This document shows, piece by piece, positions 22,852 through 31,975 of a stretch of DNA of 40,849 nt (the stretch's first letter is position 1; every line of letters begins with the position of its first letter). This stretch comes from Cytophagales bacterium (GTDB lineage Bacteria; Bacteroidota; Bacteroidia; Cytophagales; Cyclobacteriaceae). The stretch covers positions 1 to 40,849 of the forward strand of contig JAAFHY010000021.1 in assembly GCA_013298505.1 (NCBI GenBank). The letters are read 5' to 3'. The position numbers and the translations under genes were made by a program. The notes below the pieces were generated by a model. It was not told the origin of the DNA and made no database searches. It saw nothing but the letters and a program-made list of their open reading frames with translations.

Positions 22852-25798
22852 CACAGCGCTTCTGTTCTGCACAGGAGTAGCATTTGCCCAAAATCGGGAT
22901 GTAACAGGTACTGTTACCGATGCCGAAAGCGGTGTAGGTATACCTGGTACCAGTGTAACCGTAAAGGGCACTGCACTCGGCACGGCTACCGATGCTGATG
23001 GAAAGTTTAAGCTTTCTGTACCTGCCACCAGCAACACCTTGGTGGTTTCGTCTATTGGTTACACTACTCAAGAAATTACGCTTGGCAGTTCAACTTCGGT
23101 TGATGTTAAGTTAGTAGCTAGTGCGAACGAGTTAGAAGAAGTAGTTATTTCGGTAGGCCGTGGTGCACAGCGCACTATTATCGACAACCCCGTGCCAGTA
23201 GATAATTTTACTTCAAAAGAATTGGCTTCCACAGGTCAGTTTACGTTTGACAAAGCCCTTCAATACAGGGTGCCATCTTTCAACACTGTAAACACTCCAG
23301 TAAACGATGCCTCTACACTTTTAGACCCGTACGAAATCAGGAACTTAGGCCCGAGCCGCACGTTGATTCTGATCAACGGAAAAAGAAAAAACCTTAGCTC
23401 GTTATTATATGTTCAGTTTGCACCTGGCCGTGGTGAGACGGGAGCCGATCTTTCAGGCATCCCTACTGATGCGATCAAACGCGTAGAAATTTTGCGCGAT
23501 GGTGCTTCTGCACAATACGGTTCTGATGCCATTGCCGGAGTAATGAACGTGATCTTAAAAGATAAATTTGAATACAGTTCCCTCAACGTAATCTCTGGTG
23601 TTACCAGCAAAGGCGATGGCGGCACTTATGGATTATCGTTCAATAGCGGTTCTAACTTTGGCAAGAATGGATTTATAAATTATACCGTTGGGTTTAACCA
23701 AACAAATAATGCGGTTCGCTCAGGCACAATAGATAGACCAACGGAGATTGCGACCTTTCTGCCTTATGGTCGCTATACTGATGACGCAGACTTAACTGTA
23801 TTAGGTTCCAAAACAGGCCTTCAAAAGTTTCAGGAATTAGGTGCTGATGATGTAACCTTTAACGGTGGATTGATCAATCCTGCGGGAAGTGGTGCTACTT
23901 TGGCTGATTTAAATAACTGGAACAATACTCAGCTAGCTCAAAACACAACTTTATTTTCGAATAATGTAAATCAATACCTTGATAAATATCCAACCGCCAA
24001 TAACATCAACGGAACTGGTGAAACCTCTGCGGCCAAATTTTCATTCAATCTTGGTATTCCGATTTCAGACAATACACAATTTTATAGCAATGCCGCTTTT
24101 GTAGCTAAAAAAGTAATCAGTAACGCTAACTACAGAACTCCTTATTGGAGAAGAGATGCGTTACTGCTTCACGTTCCAGATGCCTCTGGAATTGATTATT
24201 CAGTACCCGGAAATTCAATAGAAGCAGCCGATAAAGTAGCAGGAAACTACAAAGGATATATAGGTTATATGCCCACTTTTGAGGGAGACCTTACCGATTA
24301 TAATGCAACGCTTGGTTTGAAGAATGATACAAATGGCTGGGCTACTGATGCGAGCATTACGATTGGAGGAAATCAACAATTGTATACTGTAAATAATACC
24401 GTAAATAGAAGTGCTGGAAAAGCCAGCCCTACTAGCTTTAAGCCCGGTGGCTTTAATTTCAGCCATATCGTTGGTAACATCGATGTTAGCAAGGCAGTAA
24501 CTGATAAACTGAATTTTGCTATCGGTTCTGAGGCGAGGTCTGAAACCTATCAGATAATAGCAGGCGATACTGCATCTTACTTTAAGGAAGGCTCAAACTC
24601 TTTCCCTGGTATTCGTGCTGAAAATGCAAGAACTAATAGCCGCTTCAATCTGGGAGCCTATGTTGATTTGACTTATGATATCACTGAAAACTTCTTGATA
24701 GAGGGAGCCGTTCGGGCAGAGAAATACAGTGACTTTGGAAGTGCTGTTGTGTGGAAATTATCATCAAGATTAAAACTACTTGAAGATAAGATTGTGCTAC
24801 GTGGCTCTATTTCTACTGGTTTCCGTGCTCCAACATTGCATCAAATTTACGCTCAGTCTACGCAGGCATCGTTTGCAGGAGGTACAATTGTTTCCTCTGG
24901 TCTATTCAATAACATAAGCCGCGAAGCATTTGCGTTGGGTATACCTAAACTTACTGCAGAAAAATCTGATAACATTACCATTGGCGCAGGATTTAACCCA
25001 ACCAGCAACCTAAGCTTTACTTTTGACTACTACAATATTACAATCAGCGATAGGATAGTGTATAGCTCGTCAATAAGTTCTAACAGTAAGACTAGCACGT
25101 TGGGCAAAATTTTGGCAGCGGGTGGTTTAAAGAGTGTTCAATTTTTCATTAATGGTATTAAAACAAGAACGCAAGGTTTGGATGTTGTAGCCAGTTACAA
25201 GAATCTTGATTTGGGTACTGGAAAATTAGGAATCAACTTGGCTGGTAATTTCACGTTAAGCAACGAGATATTAGGTTTGCCTAACGATCCTGCTGCGATT
25301 AAAGCAGATGGAGCATCTATCTTAAATGCACAGATTAGATCGCTTCTTATTGAAGGTCGCCCTCAATACAAAGTGATTGGTGGCTTAGATTATAGCATGG
25401 GAAACTGGAATGTTGTTGTTAACAATACCCTGTTTGGACCGACCAAGTTTCAAGATTTAGATAACGGTGGTTCGCAAATGAACAACATTAAGCAGGTATT
25501 TTCGTCAGCTGTTGTTACCGATTTGAATATTGGGTATGCGTTCTCTAAAAACATCTCTGCATCATTTACTGTAAACAATCTACTAAATGTATTGCCTAAG
25601 TGGTCGCTTGAACTTACTGGCAACACAACAGATCCAGATTACGCTGCGGCCAAAGCAACGCTGGAGAATGCCGCTGACAAAAGTTTATTAGAAGGATTCT
25701 TAACCTTCAGCGGTCGTTACAGAATTCTCGGCTACAACGGTTCTCAATTTAGTCAACTAGGCACCACGTTTATGGGCCAAGTAACGATCAAGTTTTAA
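22829..25798 (+). CDS. TonB-dependent outer membrane receptor
   Basis: A 989-residue outer membrane receptor. After the signal peptide (to about residue 20) comes a CarboxypepD_reg-like beta domain (TGTVTDAESGVGIPGTSVTV to about residue 105), then a TonB-box-like stretch (ELEEVVISVG). The plug domain (about 115-240) includes TLILINGKRKN and RVEILRDGASAQYGSDAIAG. The remainder is a 22-strand-type barrel ending in aromatic-rich YRILGYNGSQFSQLGTTFMGQVTIKF. No SusD-type gene follows, so this is not a classical glycan-uptake pair. The substrate (iron complex, vitamin or other) cannot be told. A strong terminator follows 25 bases after the stop. Confidence 0.93.
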   Translation: MKRILPFITALLFCTGVAFAQNRDVTGTVTDAESGVGIPGTSVTVKGTALGTATDADGKFKLSVPATSNTLVVSSIGYTTQEITLGSSTSVDVKLVASANELEEVVISVGRGAQRTIIDNPVPVDNFTSKELASTGQFTFDKALQYRVPSFNTVNTPVNDASTLLDPYEIRNLGPSRTLILINGKRKNLSSLLYVQFAPGRGETGADLSGIPTDAIKRVEILRDGASAQYGSDAIAGVMNVILKDKFEYSSLNVISGVTSKGDGGTYGLSFNSGSNFGKNGFINYTVGFNQTNNAVRSGTIDRPTEIATFLPYGRYTDDADLTVLGSKTGLQKFQELGADDVTFNGGLINPAGSGATLADLNNWNNTQLAQNTTLFSNNVNQYLDKYPTANNINGTGETSAAKFSFNLGIPISDNTQFYSNAAFVAKKVISNANYRTPYWRRDALLLHVPDASGIDYSVPGNSIEAADKVAGNYKGYIGYMPTFEGDLTDYNATLGLKNDTNGWATDASITIGGNQQLYTVNNTVNRSAGKASPTSFKPGGFNFSHIVGNIDVSKAVTDKLNFAIGSEARSETYQIIAGDTASYFKEGSNSFPGIRAENARTNSRFNLGAYVDLTYDITENFLIEGAVRAEKYSDFGSAVVWKLSSRLKLLEDKIVLRGSISTGFRAPTLHQIYAQSTQASFAGGTIVSSGLFNNISREAFALGIPKLTAEKSDNITIGAGFNPTSNLSFTFDYYNITISDRIVYSSSISSNSKTSTLGKILAAGGLKSVQFFINGIKTRTQGLDVVASYKNLDLGTGKLGINLAGNFTLSNEILGLPNDPAAIKADGASILNAQIRSLLIEGRPQYKVIGGLDYSMGNWNVVVNNTLFGPTKFQDLDNGGSQMNNIKQVFSSAVVTDLNIGYAFSKNISASFTVNNLLNVLPKWSLELTGNTTDPDYAAAKATLENAADKSLLEGFLTFSGRYRILGYNGSQFSQLGTTFMGQVTIKF

Positions 25799-25823
25799 TA
25801 GTTAGTTTTTTAGTTTTTCAAAA

Positions 25824-25852
25824 GGCTGCCAATTGGCAGCCTTTTGTTTTTT
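25824..25852 (+). terminator. Rho-independent terminator of the TonB receptor gene
   Basis: GGCTGCC, loop AATT, GGCAGCC (25824-25841) is a perfect stem followed by CTTTTGTTTTTT-type T tract, right after the receptor stop codon. The stem has A residues before it, so it may act weakly in the other direction as well. Confidence 0.9.
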
Positions 25853-25895
25853 GGGTGCCTGTCAATTTTATACCTTCGTTGCTCTATTTTTTAAT

Positions 25896-26780
25896 ATGGT
25901 CAATTACAATCCCAAGGTCTGGTTCTCGCACGTGTTTCATGCCTACAGCCGTGCCGTAATGCGCACACTCACGCCCGTGCTCATTTTCATGGCATTATTC
26001 TCTACCATACTTTGCTACCTATTACTTGACATTCTCCGCTTCCACGAAAGTGACTTTCATACCACCATTAGCATGCACTCGCTGTTGGGTATTGTGCTGG
26101 GTTTGTTTCTTGTATTCAGAACCAACTCGGCCTACGATCGGTGGTGGGAAGGCAGAAAACTATGGGGCAGCTTTGTAAACAATTCACGCAACTTAGCTTT
26201 CAAAATTAATTCGTCACTAGAACCCGATGACCAAGAAAACAGGCGTTGGTTTGCTATGATGATACCTAATGTGGTGGTAGCTCTAAAAGAACATCTTAGA
26301 AAAGGAGCTAAACCCGAACATTTAGAAATAACAGAACCGCAGTTTCTGGAGAAACTAAACACAACAAAGCACCTTCCGAATCTCATCTCATCGTTGCTCT
26401 ATAGCAGAGTTACCGCGCTCTACAAAAAAGAAGTGATTAGCGGCAATCAACTTTTTATGATGGACAAAGAACTCAAAGAATTCTCGGACATTATTGGCGC
26501 GTGCGAGCGGATCAAAAATACACCTATCCCCTACTCATACACCATGTACATAAAGCAATTTATTTTTATCTACATCATTACACTTCCGTTCGCTTTTGTT
26601 ACCACATCGGGCTACATCACCGTGCCAATTGTAGTGCTTATTACTTTTGTGTTGCTAAGTGTTGAATTAATTGCCGAAGAAATTGAAGATCCATTTGGAA
26701 AAGATATAAACGACTTACCCACCGATGAACTATCAGTAAAAATTAAAGATAATGTGCGAGAGATTTTGTTGGGTACTTAA
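25896..26780 (+). CDS. Bestrophin family anion channel
   Basis: A 294-residue member of the bacterial bestrophin (RFP-TM/YneE) family, which forms pentameric chloride-type channels in the inner membrane. Typical segments are the N-terminal WFSHVFHAYSRAVMRTLTP, the helix MHSLLGIVLGLFLVFRTNSA with YDRWWEGRKLWG immediately after, and C-terminal AEEIEDPFGKDINDLPTDEL. The open frame extends to 25833 but that part lies in the terminator of the previous gene; the ATG at 25896 (MVNYNPKVWF) is the start. A weak promoter (TACCTTCG) lies just upstream. Confidence 0.9.
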   Translation: MVNYNPKVWFSHVFHAYSRAVMRTLTPVLIFMALFSTILCYLLLDILRFHESDFHTTISMHSLLGIVLGLFLVFRTNSAYDRWWEGRKLWGSFVNNSRNLAFKINSSLEPDDQENRRWFAMMIPNVVVALKEHLRKGAKPEHLEITEPQFLEKLNTTKHLPNLISSLLYSRVTALYKKEVISGNQLFMMDKELKEFSDIIGACERIKNTPIPYSYTMYIKQFIFIYIITLPFAFVTTSGYITVPIVVLITFVLLSVELIAEEIEDPFGKDINDLPTDELSVKIKDNVREILLGT

Positions 26781-26902
26781 CGGAAAGCCAATGTGTAAAC
26801 AACGTAGATTACAATCATTAAAATCATAACTGCATACATAACCAAATCTATCCGCACATAAGCTTGGTATTGCCGATACAGTTCCTTTAGTTTCTTAAAC
26901 AT
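26777..26902 (-). CDS. Small single-helix membrane protein (41 aa)
   Basis: A 41-residue frame encodes a basic N-terminal segment (MFKKLKELYRQYQAYVRIDL) and one long hydrophobic helix (VMYAVMILMIVIYVVYTLAF), the layout of genuine small membrane proteins. Its TAA shares bases with the bestrophin TAA, because TTAA reads as a stop on both strands. There is no other gene in the 225-base gap. I recall similar small genes in related bacteria but cannot name a function. Confidence 0.6.
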   Translation of the reverse strand: MFKKLKELYRQYQAYVRIDLVMYAVMILMIVIYVVYTLAFR

Positions 26903-27005
26903 AACTCGCGAGACTTAAATTTAGTCATTTGCTTTCAATCGGATGCCAAACTATTTTTACTAGCAGCTAAACCTTACCCTTTTTAATAGGTAAAACCAAA
27001 ATTAC

Positions 27006-29996
27006 ATGATTCCTAAACCATCGTATAGAATTCTTGGCACTACTTTTTTTCTTCAACTGATAGTAATCTGCCTATTAATATCCACAAAAATTTTCGCTCA
27101 AGAATCTACAGTAAACGAAACCAATGCACCATCGTTAAAATGGAATCAATTAAATACTCCTCATTTTCGAGTTCTATATCCTGTAGGGTTTGAGCAGCAA
27201 GCACAGCGGATGGCCAATACGCTAGAGCATGTTCACGGGCCAGAATCTAAAACCATGGGTGCCAGCCCGCGCAAGATTTCTGTAATCCTGCAAAACCAAT
27301 CTTCCATATCAAATGGCTTCGTTTCTATTACTCCACGCAGGTCAGAGTTTTATGCCATGCCCTCGCAGAACTACAATTTTGTAGGCAACAACGATTGGCT
27401 AGACTTGCTCGCTACACATGAGTATCGGCACATGGTTCAGTTTCAACATTCAACAAGAGGCTTTAATAGACTGATTTATTATGCGTTTGGCAATACGACT
27501 TTATCGGCCATGGCTTACTTAGGTGCGCCACAATGGTTTTGGGAAGGCGATGCAGTAGCTACCGAAACTGCTTTTACAAAAAGTGGAAGAGGCAGGATTC
27601 CGAATTTTGATTTAGTATTTCGTACCAACCTGATGGAGGGCCGCACATTCAATTATCATAAACAATATTTACGCTCGTACAAAAACAACATTCCCGATCA
27701 TTACAAACTGGGATATCACATAGTCTCTTACTTACGTAGAAAGACCAATAACCCAGAAGTTTGGGAAAACGTAACGAAGCGGTCGTGGCAATTTCCTGCT
27801 CCCTTCAAATTTTCGATTGCCCTAAAAAAAGAAACAGGCTTGTACGTAAATGAGCTTTATAGAGAAATGGCTGCCGACTTAAAAAAACAGTGGCAAGCAC
27901 AATTAGACACCACCGTACTTACTTCTTTTGAAAAGGTAAACCAAAGAACCAGCAACGCCTATACCGATTATCGTTTTCCGCAAGAGTTGGAAGATGGAAG
28001 CATACTTGTACAAAAATCGGGCATAGGCGATATCGAGCAATTGGTTGTAATAAAAAACGGACAAGAGAAAACAGTTTATACACAAGGCATCGTAAACGAT
28101 GCGGCTATGCTTAGCGCAACAAATAGCAGAGTGGTGTGGAACGAACATCGCTACGACCCACGCTGGCTAGTAAAAACTTATTCGGCCATTGTTGGATTTG
28201 ATATTGGAAACAACACTAAGCAAGTGCTGGCAAAAAACGGAAGGTACGCTTCGGCAGCTATCTCGCCCGATGGCTACCAAGTGGCAACGGTTGAAACCAA
28301 AACCGATTATCAAACCAAGTTGGTAGTACTCGACTATACGAGCGGCAAAGTTGTGCGTGAGTTTGATAACCCTGCCAACGATTTTATTTCGATGCCGCGA
28401 TGGACAGAAAACGGAAAAGGTATTGTTGCCTTGAAAACCAATAAGCGCGGTAAGAGCCTAGTGCAGTTTGAAGCGGCCACTGGAACAGACAAACAGATTG
28501 CCGATTTTGGAGATGAAAACATCGGCTATCCCGTGCCTTTCATGAAATACATATTGTACAACTCGCCCATTAGTGGTATTGATAATATCTACGCATTAGA
28601 TACCGAGACAAACCAACGCTACCAAATTACTTCTAGTAAATACGCTGCTTATAACCCAAGCCTGAGCCGAGATGGAAAAATAATTTATTACAATGAACAA
28701 GGCAAAGATGGAATGGACGTGGTGAAGATTGCTTTCGATCCATCCACTTGGAAACTATGGACAACAAGAGTTCAACCTTCTACTTTTTTCAATCACTTGG
28801 TTGAGCAAGAAGGAATGCCTAACCTATTATCAACAATTCCCGACAGTACCTACAAATCAAAACGCTACTCACGGCTGAAAGGAATTATTAATCCATACAG
28901 CTGGGGCGCCTACACCGATTATAGTTTGACAAACGCAAACATTGGGATTACATCGCGCGATTTGCTAAGTACGACTACTATCAATGCAGGGTACAATTTT
29001 GATATTACCGAACGAACAGGTGCCTGGCAAGCAACGGTAAGTTATCAGGCGTTGTTTCCGATTATTGATGCCAGAGTCTCTTTTGCCAATCGTAAATCTG
29101 ACGAAGGCATCATTGAATATGAAAAGGTAGTTGGCAACAATACAGTTACCACTCGGCAAAATCTAACATTCGATTGGAAAGAAAAAACGATTGAAATCGG
29201 TCTAAGAATACCTTTGCTAACTACGTCATCTAAATTCTATAGCAACGTTACCCTCGCCAACTATGTAGGCAATACTTCGGTTTCTGAATTCAAAAACAAT
29301 GTTGACGGGGGCGGCCGTATTTTTCCTGGCAATTTGCCACAGTACTTCTTTAGAGATCTTACAGACAAAGGAAATTTAGTTTATAATCATTTCTCTTTTT
29401 CGGCCTACCGGCTATTAAAACAAAGCCGCAGGGATATTAACAGCAAGTGGGGACAATCATTTTTTATGAATGTTTATAATACACCATATGGAGGAGATTA
29501 CTCCGGCTCGCAGTTTTCGTTTTACGGAGTTGGGTATTTTCCTGGTTTCGCCAAGCACCACTCCTTTTGGGGATATTTTTCTACGCAACTAACTGACATC
29601 ATACCAGCAGATTTAAAGACTGGTGAAGGCGTTGACAATTATACATTTCGAAATAGGGTGCCATCGCCACGGGGGCTTTCTATTTCGAGATTTCAAAAAT
29701 TCTATTCGCTGTCTGGAAACTATAGCCTGCCGATTTGGTATCCTGATATTTCCATGGGGCCCATACTTAATATTCAGCGCGTACGACTGAATGGATTTGT
29801 TGACTATGCTTTTGGTAGCAGTACGTTTGGAAACCGAGCCATTAATCAAACCTACACCTCTATCGGTGGCGAAGTAAAATTCGACATTAACGTATTTCGT
29901 TTCTTACCTCAATTAGACATTGGTTTTCGTTATTCGTATGGTATCAAGCCAACCACATCTCTTTTTGAAATCTTGATCGGTACGTTTAATTTTTAA
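27006..29996 (+). CDS. Large envelope protein: gluzincin-like metallopeptidase domain, TolB-like propeller and barrel-like end
   Basis: A 996-residue exported protein. After a signal peptide (about 31 residues, cleavage IFAQ) a metallopeptidase-like domain carries HEYRH at 138-142 and, 38 residues on, Glu180 in WFWEGDA, the expected HExxH plus Glu zinc site of gluzincins (peptidase MA/M1-like). Residues about 310-610 contain beta-propeller blades of the TolB/PD40 type (AISPDGYQVATVE, YNPSLSRDGKIIYYNE). The last 340 residues alternate aromatic strands and end in phenylalanine, as in outer membrane barrels. Presumably it sits in the outer membrane with the peptidase exposed. Substrate unknown. 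It may be an essential assembly or secreted-protein processing factor, but that is conjecture. Confidence 0.8.
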   Translation: MIPKPSYRILGTTFFLQLIVICLLISTKIFAQESTVNETNAPSLKWNQLNTPHFRVLYPVGFEQQAQRMANTLEHVHGPESKTMGASPRKISVILQNQSSISNGFVSITPRRSEFYAMPSQNYNFVGNNDWLDLLATHEYRHMVQFQHSTRGFNRLIYYAFGNTTLSAMAYLGAPQWFWEGDAVATETAFTKSGRGRIPNFDLVFRTNLMEGRTFNYHKQYLRSYKNNIPDHYKLGYHIVSYLRRKTNNPEVWENVTKRSWQFPAPFKFSIALKKETGLYVNELYREMAADLKKQWQAQLDTTVLTSFEKVNQRTSNAYTDYRFPQELEDGSILVQKSGIGDIEQLVVIKNGQEKTVYTQGIVNDAAMLSATNSRVVWNEHRYDPRWLVKTYSAIVGFDIGNNTKQVLAKNGRYASAAISPDGYQVATVETKTDYQTKLVVLDYTSGKVVREFDNPANDFISMPRWTENGKGIVALKTNKRGKSLVQFEAATGTDKQIADFGDENIGYPVPFMKYILYNSPISGIDNIYALDTETNQRYQITSSKYAAYNPSLSRDGKIIYYNEQGKDGMDVVKIAFDPSTWKLWTTRVQPSTFFNHLVEQEGMPNLLSTIPDSTYKSKRYSRLKGIINPYSWGAYTDYSLTNANIGITSRDLLSTTTINAGYNFDITERTGAWQATVSYQALFPIIDARVSFANRKSDEGIIEYEKVVGNNTVTTRQNLTFDWKEKTIEIGLRIPLLTTSSKFYSNVTLANYVGNTSVSEFKNNVDGGGRIFPGNLPQYFFRDLTDKGNLVYNHFSFSAYRLLKQSRRDINSKWGQSFFMNVYNTPYGGDYSGSQFSFYGVGYFPGFAKHHSFWGYFSTQLTDIIPADLKTGEGVDNYTFRNRVPSPRGLSISRFQKFYSLSGNYSLPIWYPDISMGPILNIQRVRLNGFVDYAFGSSTFGNRAINQTYTSIGGEVKFDINVFRFLPQLDIGFRYSYGIKPTTSLFEILIGTFNF

Positions 29997-30007
29997 TAGT
30001 ACGAACT

Positions 30008-30060
30008 AAACCTGTAAGGTCTTTTATTCTTCGCAAGAAAGACCTTACAGGTTTTTGTTT
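30008..30060 (+). terminator. Long hairpin after the 27006-29996 gene
   Basis: AAACCTGTAAGGTCTTT (30008-30024) and AAAGACCTTACAGGTTT (30038-30054) form a perfect 17-base stem with a 13-base loop, followed by TTGTTT. It begins 11 bases after the stop codon. The sequence is a close relative of the hairpin at 1274-1320 on the opposite strand. Confidence 0.75.
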
Positions 30061-30240
30061 CGCGTGAGGGATAGAAATGCCTGCCTGTCCGGTAGGCAGG
30101 GAAAGCCTCCCGATACCGCGCTCGGAATAAACTCCGCGCTGCAACGAGGGAGCTTGGAATGGATAGCCCGACACCGATGGCCTGAGCGGTTGGGATGTGG
30201 GGATCAGGGACACGCCCACCTTAGATAAAGGTGTGGAGAA
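30061..30240 (+). repeat. Structured intergenic module, copy B of the compound 3'-end element
   Basis: Directly after the hairpin come GAGGGATAGAAATG, a short palindrome (CCTGCCT at 30080-30086, AGGCAGG at 30094-30100), GGAAAGCCTCC, further GC-rich pairs including CTCGTT/AACGAG-type arms, and GGATAGCCCGACACC. The order matches copy A at 1080-1270. No reading frame is supported. The GC content is visibly above the flanks. It fills most of the 332-base gap before the E2 gene, whose promoter begins at 30258. Confidence 0.5.
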
Positions 30241-30257
30241 CAATCCAAAAATCATTC

Positions 30258-30287
30258 TTGAAAATCGACCAAATACGGTTATTTTTG
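30258..30287 (+). promoter_or_regulatory. Promoter of the pyruvate dehydrogenase E2 gene
   Basis: TTG (30258-30260), a 19-base spacer and TATTTTTG (30280-30287) match the Bacteroidota TTG/TAnnTTTG promoter exactly. Transcription would start near 30294, giving a leader of about 35 bases before the ATG at 30329. Confidence 0.7.
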
Positions 30288-30328
30288 AAGTTCGATGGTA
30301 AATCAAAAATTTTAACTCATAAATAAAC

Positions 30329-31951
30329 ATGGCTGAGATTGTACGCATGCCCAAGATGAGCGACACCATGACAGAAGGGGTGATTGCTAAGTGGCATAAA
30401 AAAGTAGGTGATGCAGTGAAGTCGGGCGAGTTGATGGCAGAGATAGAAACCGATAAGGCCACAATGGACTATGAATCGTTTAATACTGGCACCGTGCTTT
30501 ATTTGGGCGCGAAAGAAGGCGAGCCTGTGCAGATCAATGGCGTGTTGGCCATTGTAGGAAATAAAGGTGAAGATTATTCGGCATTGCTAGGTGGTGCTCA
30601 ATCGGCTGCCACTACAGGCGGGGCAAAAGCGGAGGCTCCAAAGCAAGAAGCAAAAATAGAAGTGAACGCGGCTGCGATTGATACATCTGGGATTAAGGCA
30701 GAGATCGCCTTGATGCCGAAGATGAGCGATACGATGACCGAGGGAGTGATAGCTACGTGGCATAAAAAAGTAGGTGACCCAGTGAAGTCGGGAGAATTGC
30801 TTGCGGAAATAGAAACCGACAAGGCCACGATGGATTATGAATCGTACAACACAGGCACATTACTTTACATTGGTGCTAATGCCAAAGAAGCGGTAAAGAT
30901 AAATGGGGTGTTGGCAATTATTGGAGAAAAGAATGCTGATTGGCAAACGTTGTTGAAAGCACATCAACAGAAATCTTCTGGTGGTGCAACTACCGTAGCA
31001 GCGAGTGCGCCAACCGTTGTGGCCGCAACACCAGCGGTTTCTAATGGAGCTTCGGATGCATCGAGTAACGGCAGAACAAAAGCCTCTCCCCTAGCGAAAA
31101 AAATAGCCAAGGATTTAGGCTACGACATTAGCAAAATAACTGGCACAGGCGAACACGGCAGAGTGACCAAACATGATGTGGAAAGTTATAAACCCGCTGC
31201 TGTACAGTCTACGACATCAACAAGCGCGAAATCTTCTGCACCGGTTGTGCTACCTCAAGTAGTTGGCAAAGAAAGTTTTGAAGAAATTGCGGTTTCACAA
31301 ATGCGCAAGACCATTGCGAAGCGATTGGCCGAAAGCAAATTCTCTGCACCACATTTCTACCTTACCATGGAGATTAACATGGACAAGGCGATAGAAGCGC
31401 GCAAGAGCATGAATGAGATTGCGCCAGTGAAAATTTCATTCAACGATATGGTAATTAAAGCCGCGGCTGCAGCGCTGAGACAAAACCCCGATGTGAACGT
31501 GAGCTGGCTAGGCGACAAGATGCGGAAGAACCACCACATCCATATTGGTGTGGCCGTAGCTGTGAAAGACGGGTTGCTCGTTCCGGTAATTCGTTTTGCA
31601 GATAACAAGTCGCTCTCGCACATTGCACTCGAAGTTAAAGACCTAGCACAAAAAGCGCACGATAAAAAACTGCAACCTAGCGATTGGGAAGGAAGCACAT
31701 TTACCATTTCTAACCTCGGCATGTTTGGTATTGAAGACTTCACTGCCATCATCAACCCACCTGACGCTTGCATTTTAGCCGTTGGAGGGATCAAAGAAAC
31801 AGCCATCGTAAAAAATGGTCAGCTTGTGGTGGGTAATGTGATGAAAGTTACCATGTCGTGCGACCACCGCGCGGTAGATGGTGCAGTAGGTGCGGCATTC
31901 TTGAAAACGTTGAAAGGGTTGCTGGAAGATCCTGTGAGGATTTTGATTTAG
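30329..31951 (+). CDS. pdhC: Dihydrolipoamide acetyltransferase, E2 of the pyruvate dehydrogenase complex
   Basis: E2 transfers the acetyl group from lipoamide to CoA in the pyruvate dehydrogenase complex. The 540-residue protein has two lipoyl domains with lipoylated lysines in ETDKATMDYES (Lys43 and Lys165), an alanine/threonine-rich linker, a peripheral E1/E3-binding domain (about 252-288, ASPLAKKIAKDLGYDISKI) and a C-terminal acyltransferase domain with the catalytic HRAVDG (His513, Asp517). The two lipoyl domains are almost identical, as seen also in DNA. E1 and E3 are not in the window. A 2-oxoacid E2 for another substrate is possible, but the MPKMSDTMTEGVI lipoyl start is typical of the pyruvate enzyme. 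Confidence 0.92.
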   Translation: MAEIVRMPKMSDTMTEGVIAKWHKKVGDAVKSGELMAEIETDKATMDYESFNTGTVLYLGAKEGEPVQINGVLAIVGNKGEDYSALLGGAQSAATTGGAKAEAPKQEAKIEVNAAAIDTSGIKAEIALMPKMSDTMTEGVIATWHKKVGDPVKSGELLAEIETDKATMDYESYNTGTLLYIGANAKEAVKINGVLAIIGEKNADWQTLLKAHQQKSSGGATTVAASAPTVVAATPAVSNGASDASSNGRTKASPLAKKIAKDLGYDISKITGTGEHGRVTKHDVESYKPAAVQSTTSTSAKSSAPVVLPQVVGKESFEEIAVSQMRKTIAKRLAESKFSAPHFYLTMEINMDKAIEARKSMNEIAPVKISFNDMVIKAAAAALRQNPDVNVSWLGDKMRKNHHIHIGVAVAVKDGLLVPVIRFADNKSLSHIALEVKDLAQKAHDKKLQPSDWEGSTFTISNLGMFGIEDFTAIINPPDACILAVGGIKETAIVKNGQLVVGNVMKVTMSCDHRAVDGAVGAAFLKTLKGLLEDPVRILI

Positions 31952-31975
31952 CAGTTTGATCCAAAACTTGATCAA

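Noticed and set aside
22829-25798. SusC/SusD-type glycan uptake locus.
   Set aside because: No SusD-like lipoprotein or glycan enzyme follows; a terminator and a bestrophin gene come next.
29986-30462. A 158-codon minus-strand frame over the intergenic element and the E2 start.
   Set aside because: It is the mirror of the first lipoyl domain plus the repeat; a similar mirror frame at 30598-30828 comes from the second lipoyl domain.
30329-30870. Recent duplication or assembly artefact in the E2 gene, because two stretches are nearly identical.
   Set aside because: Two tandem lipoyl domains are normal for this protein, and the copies differ at many silent sites.
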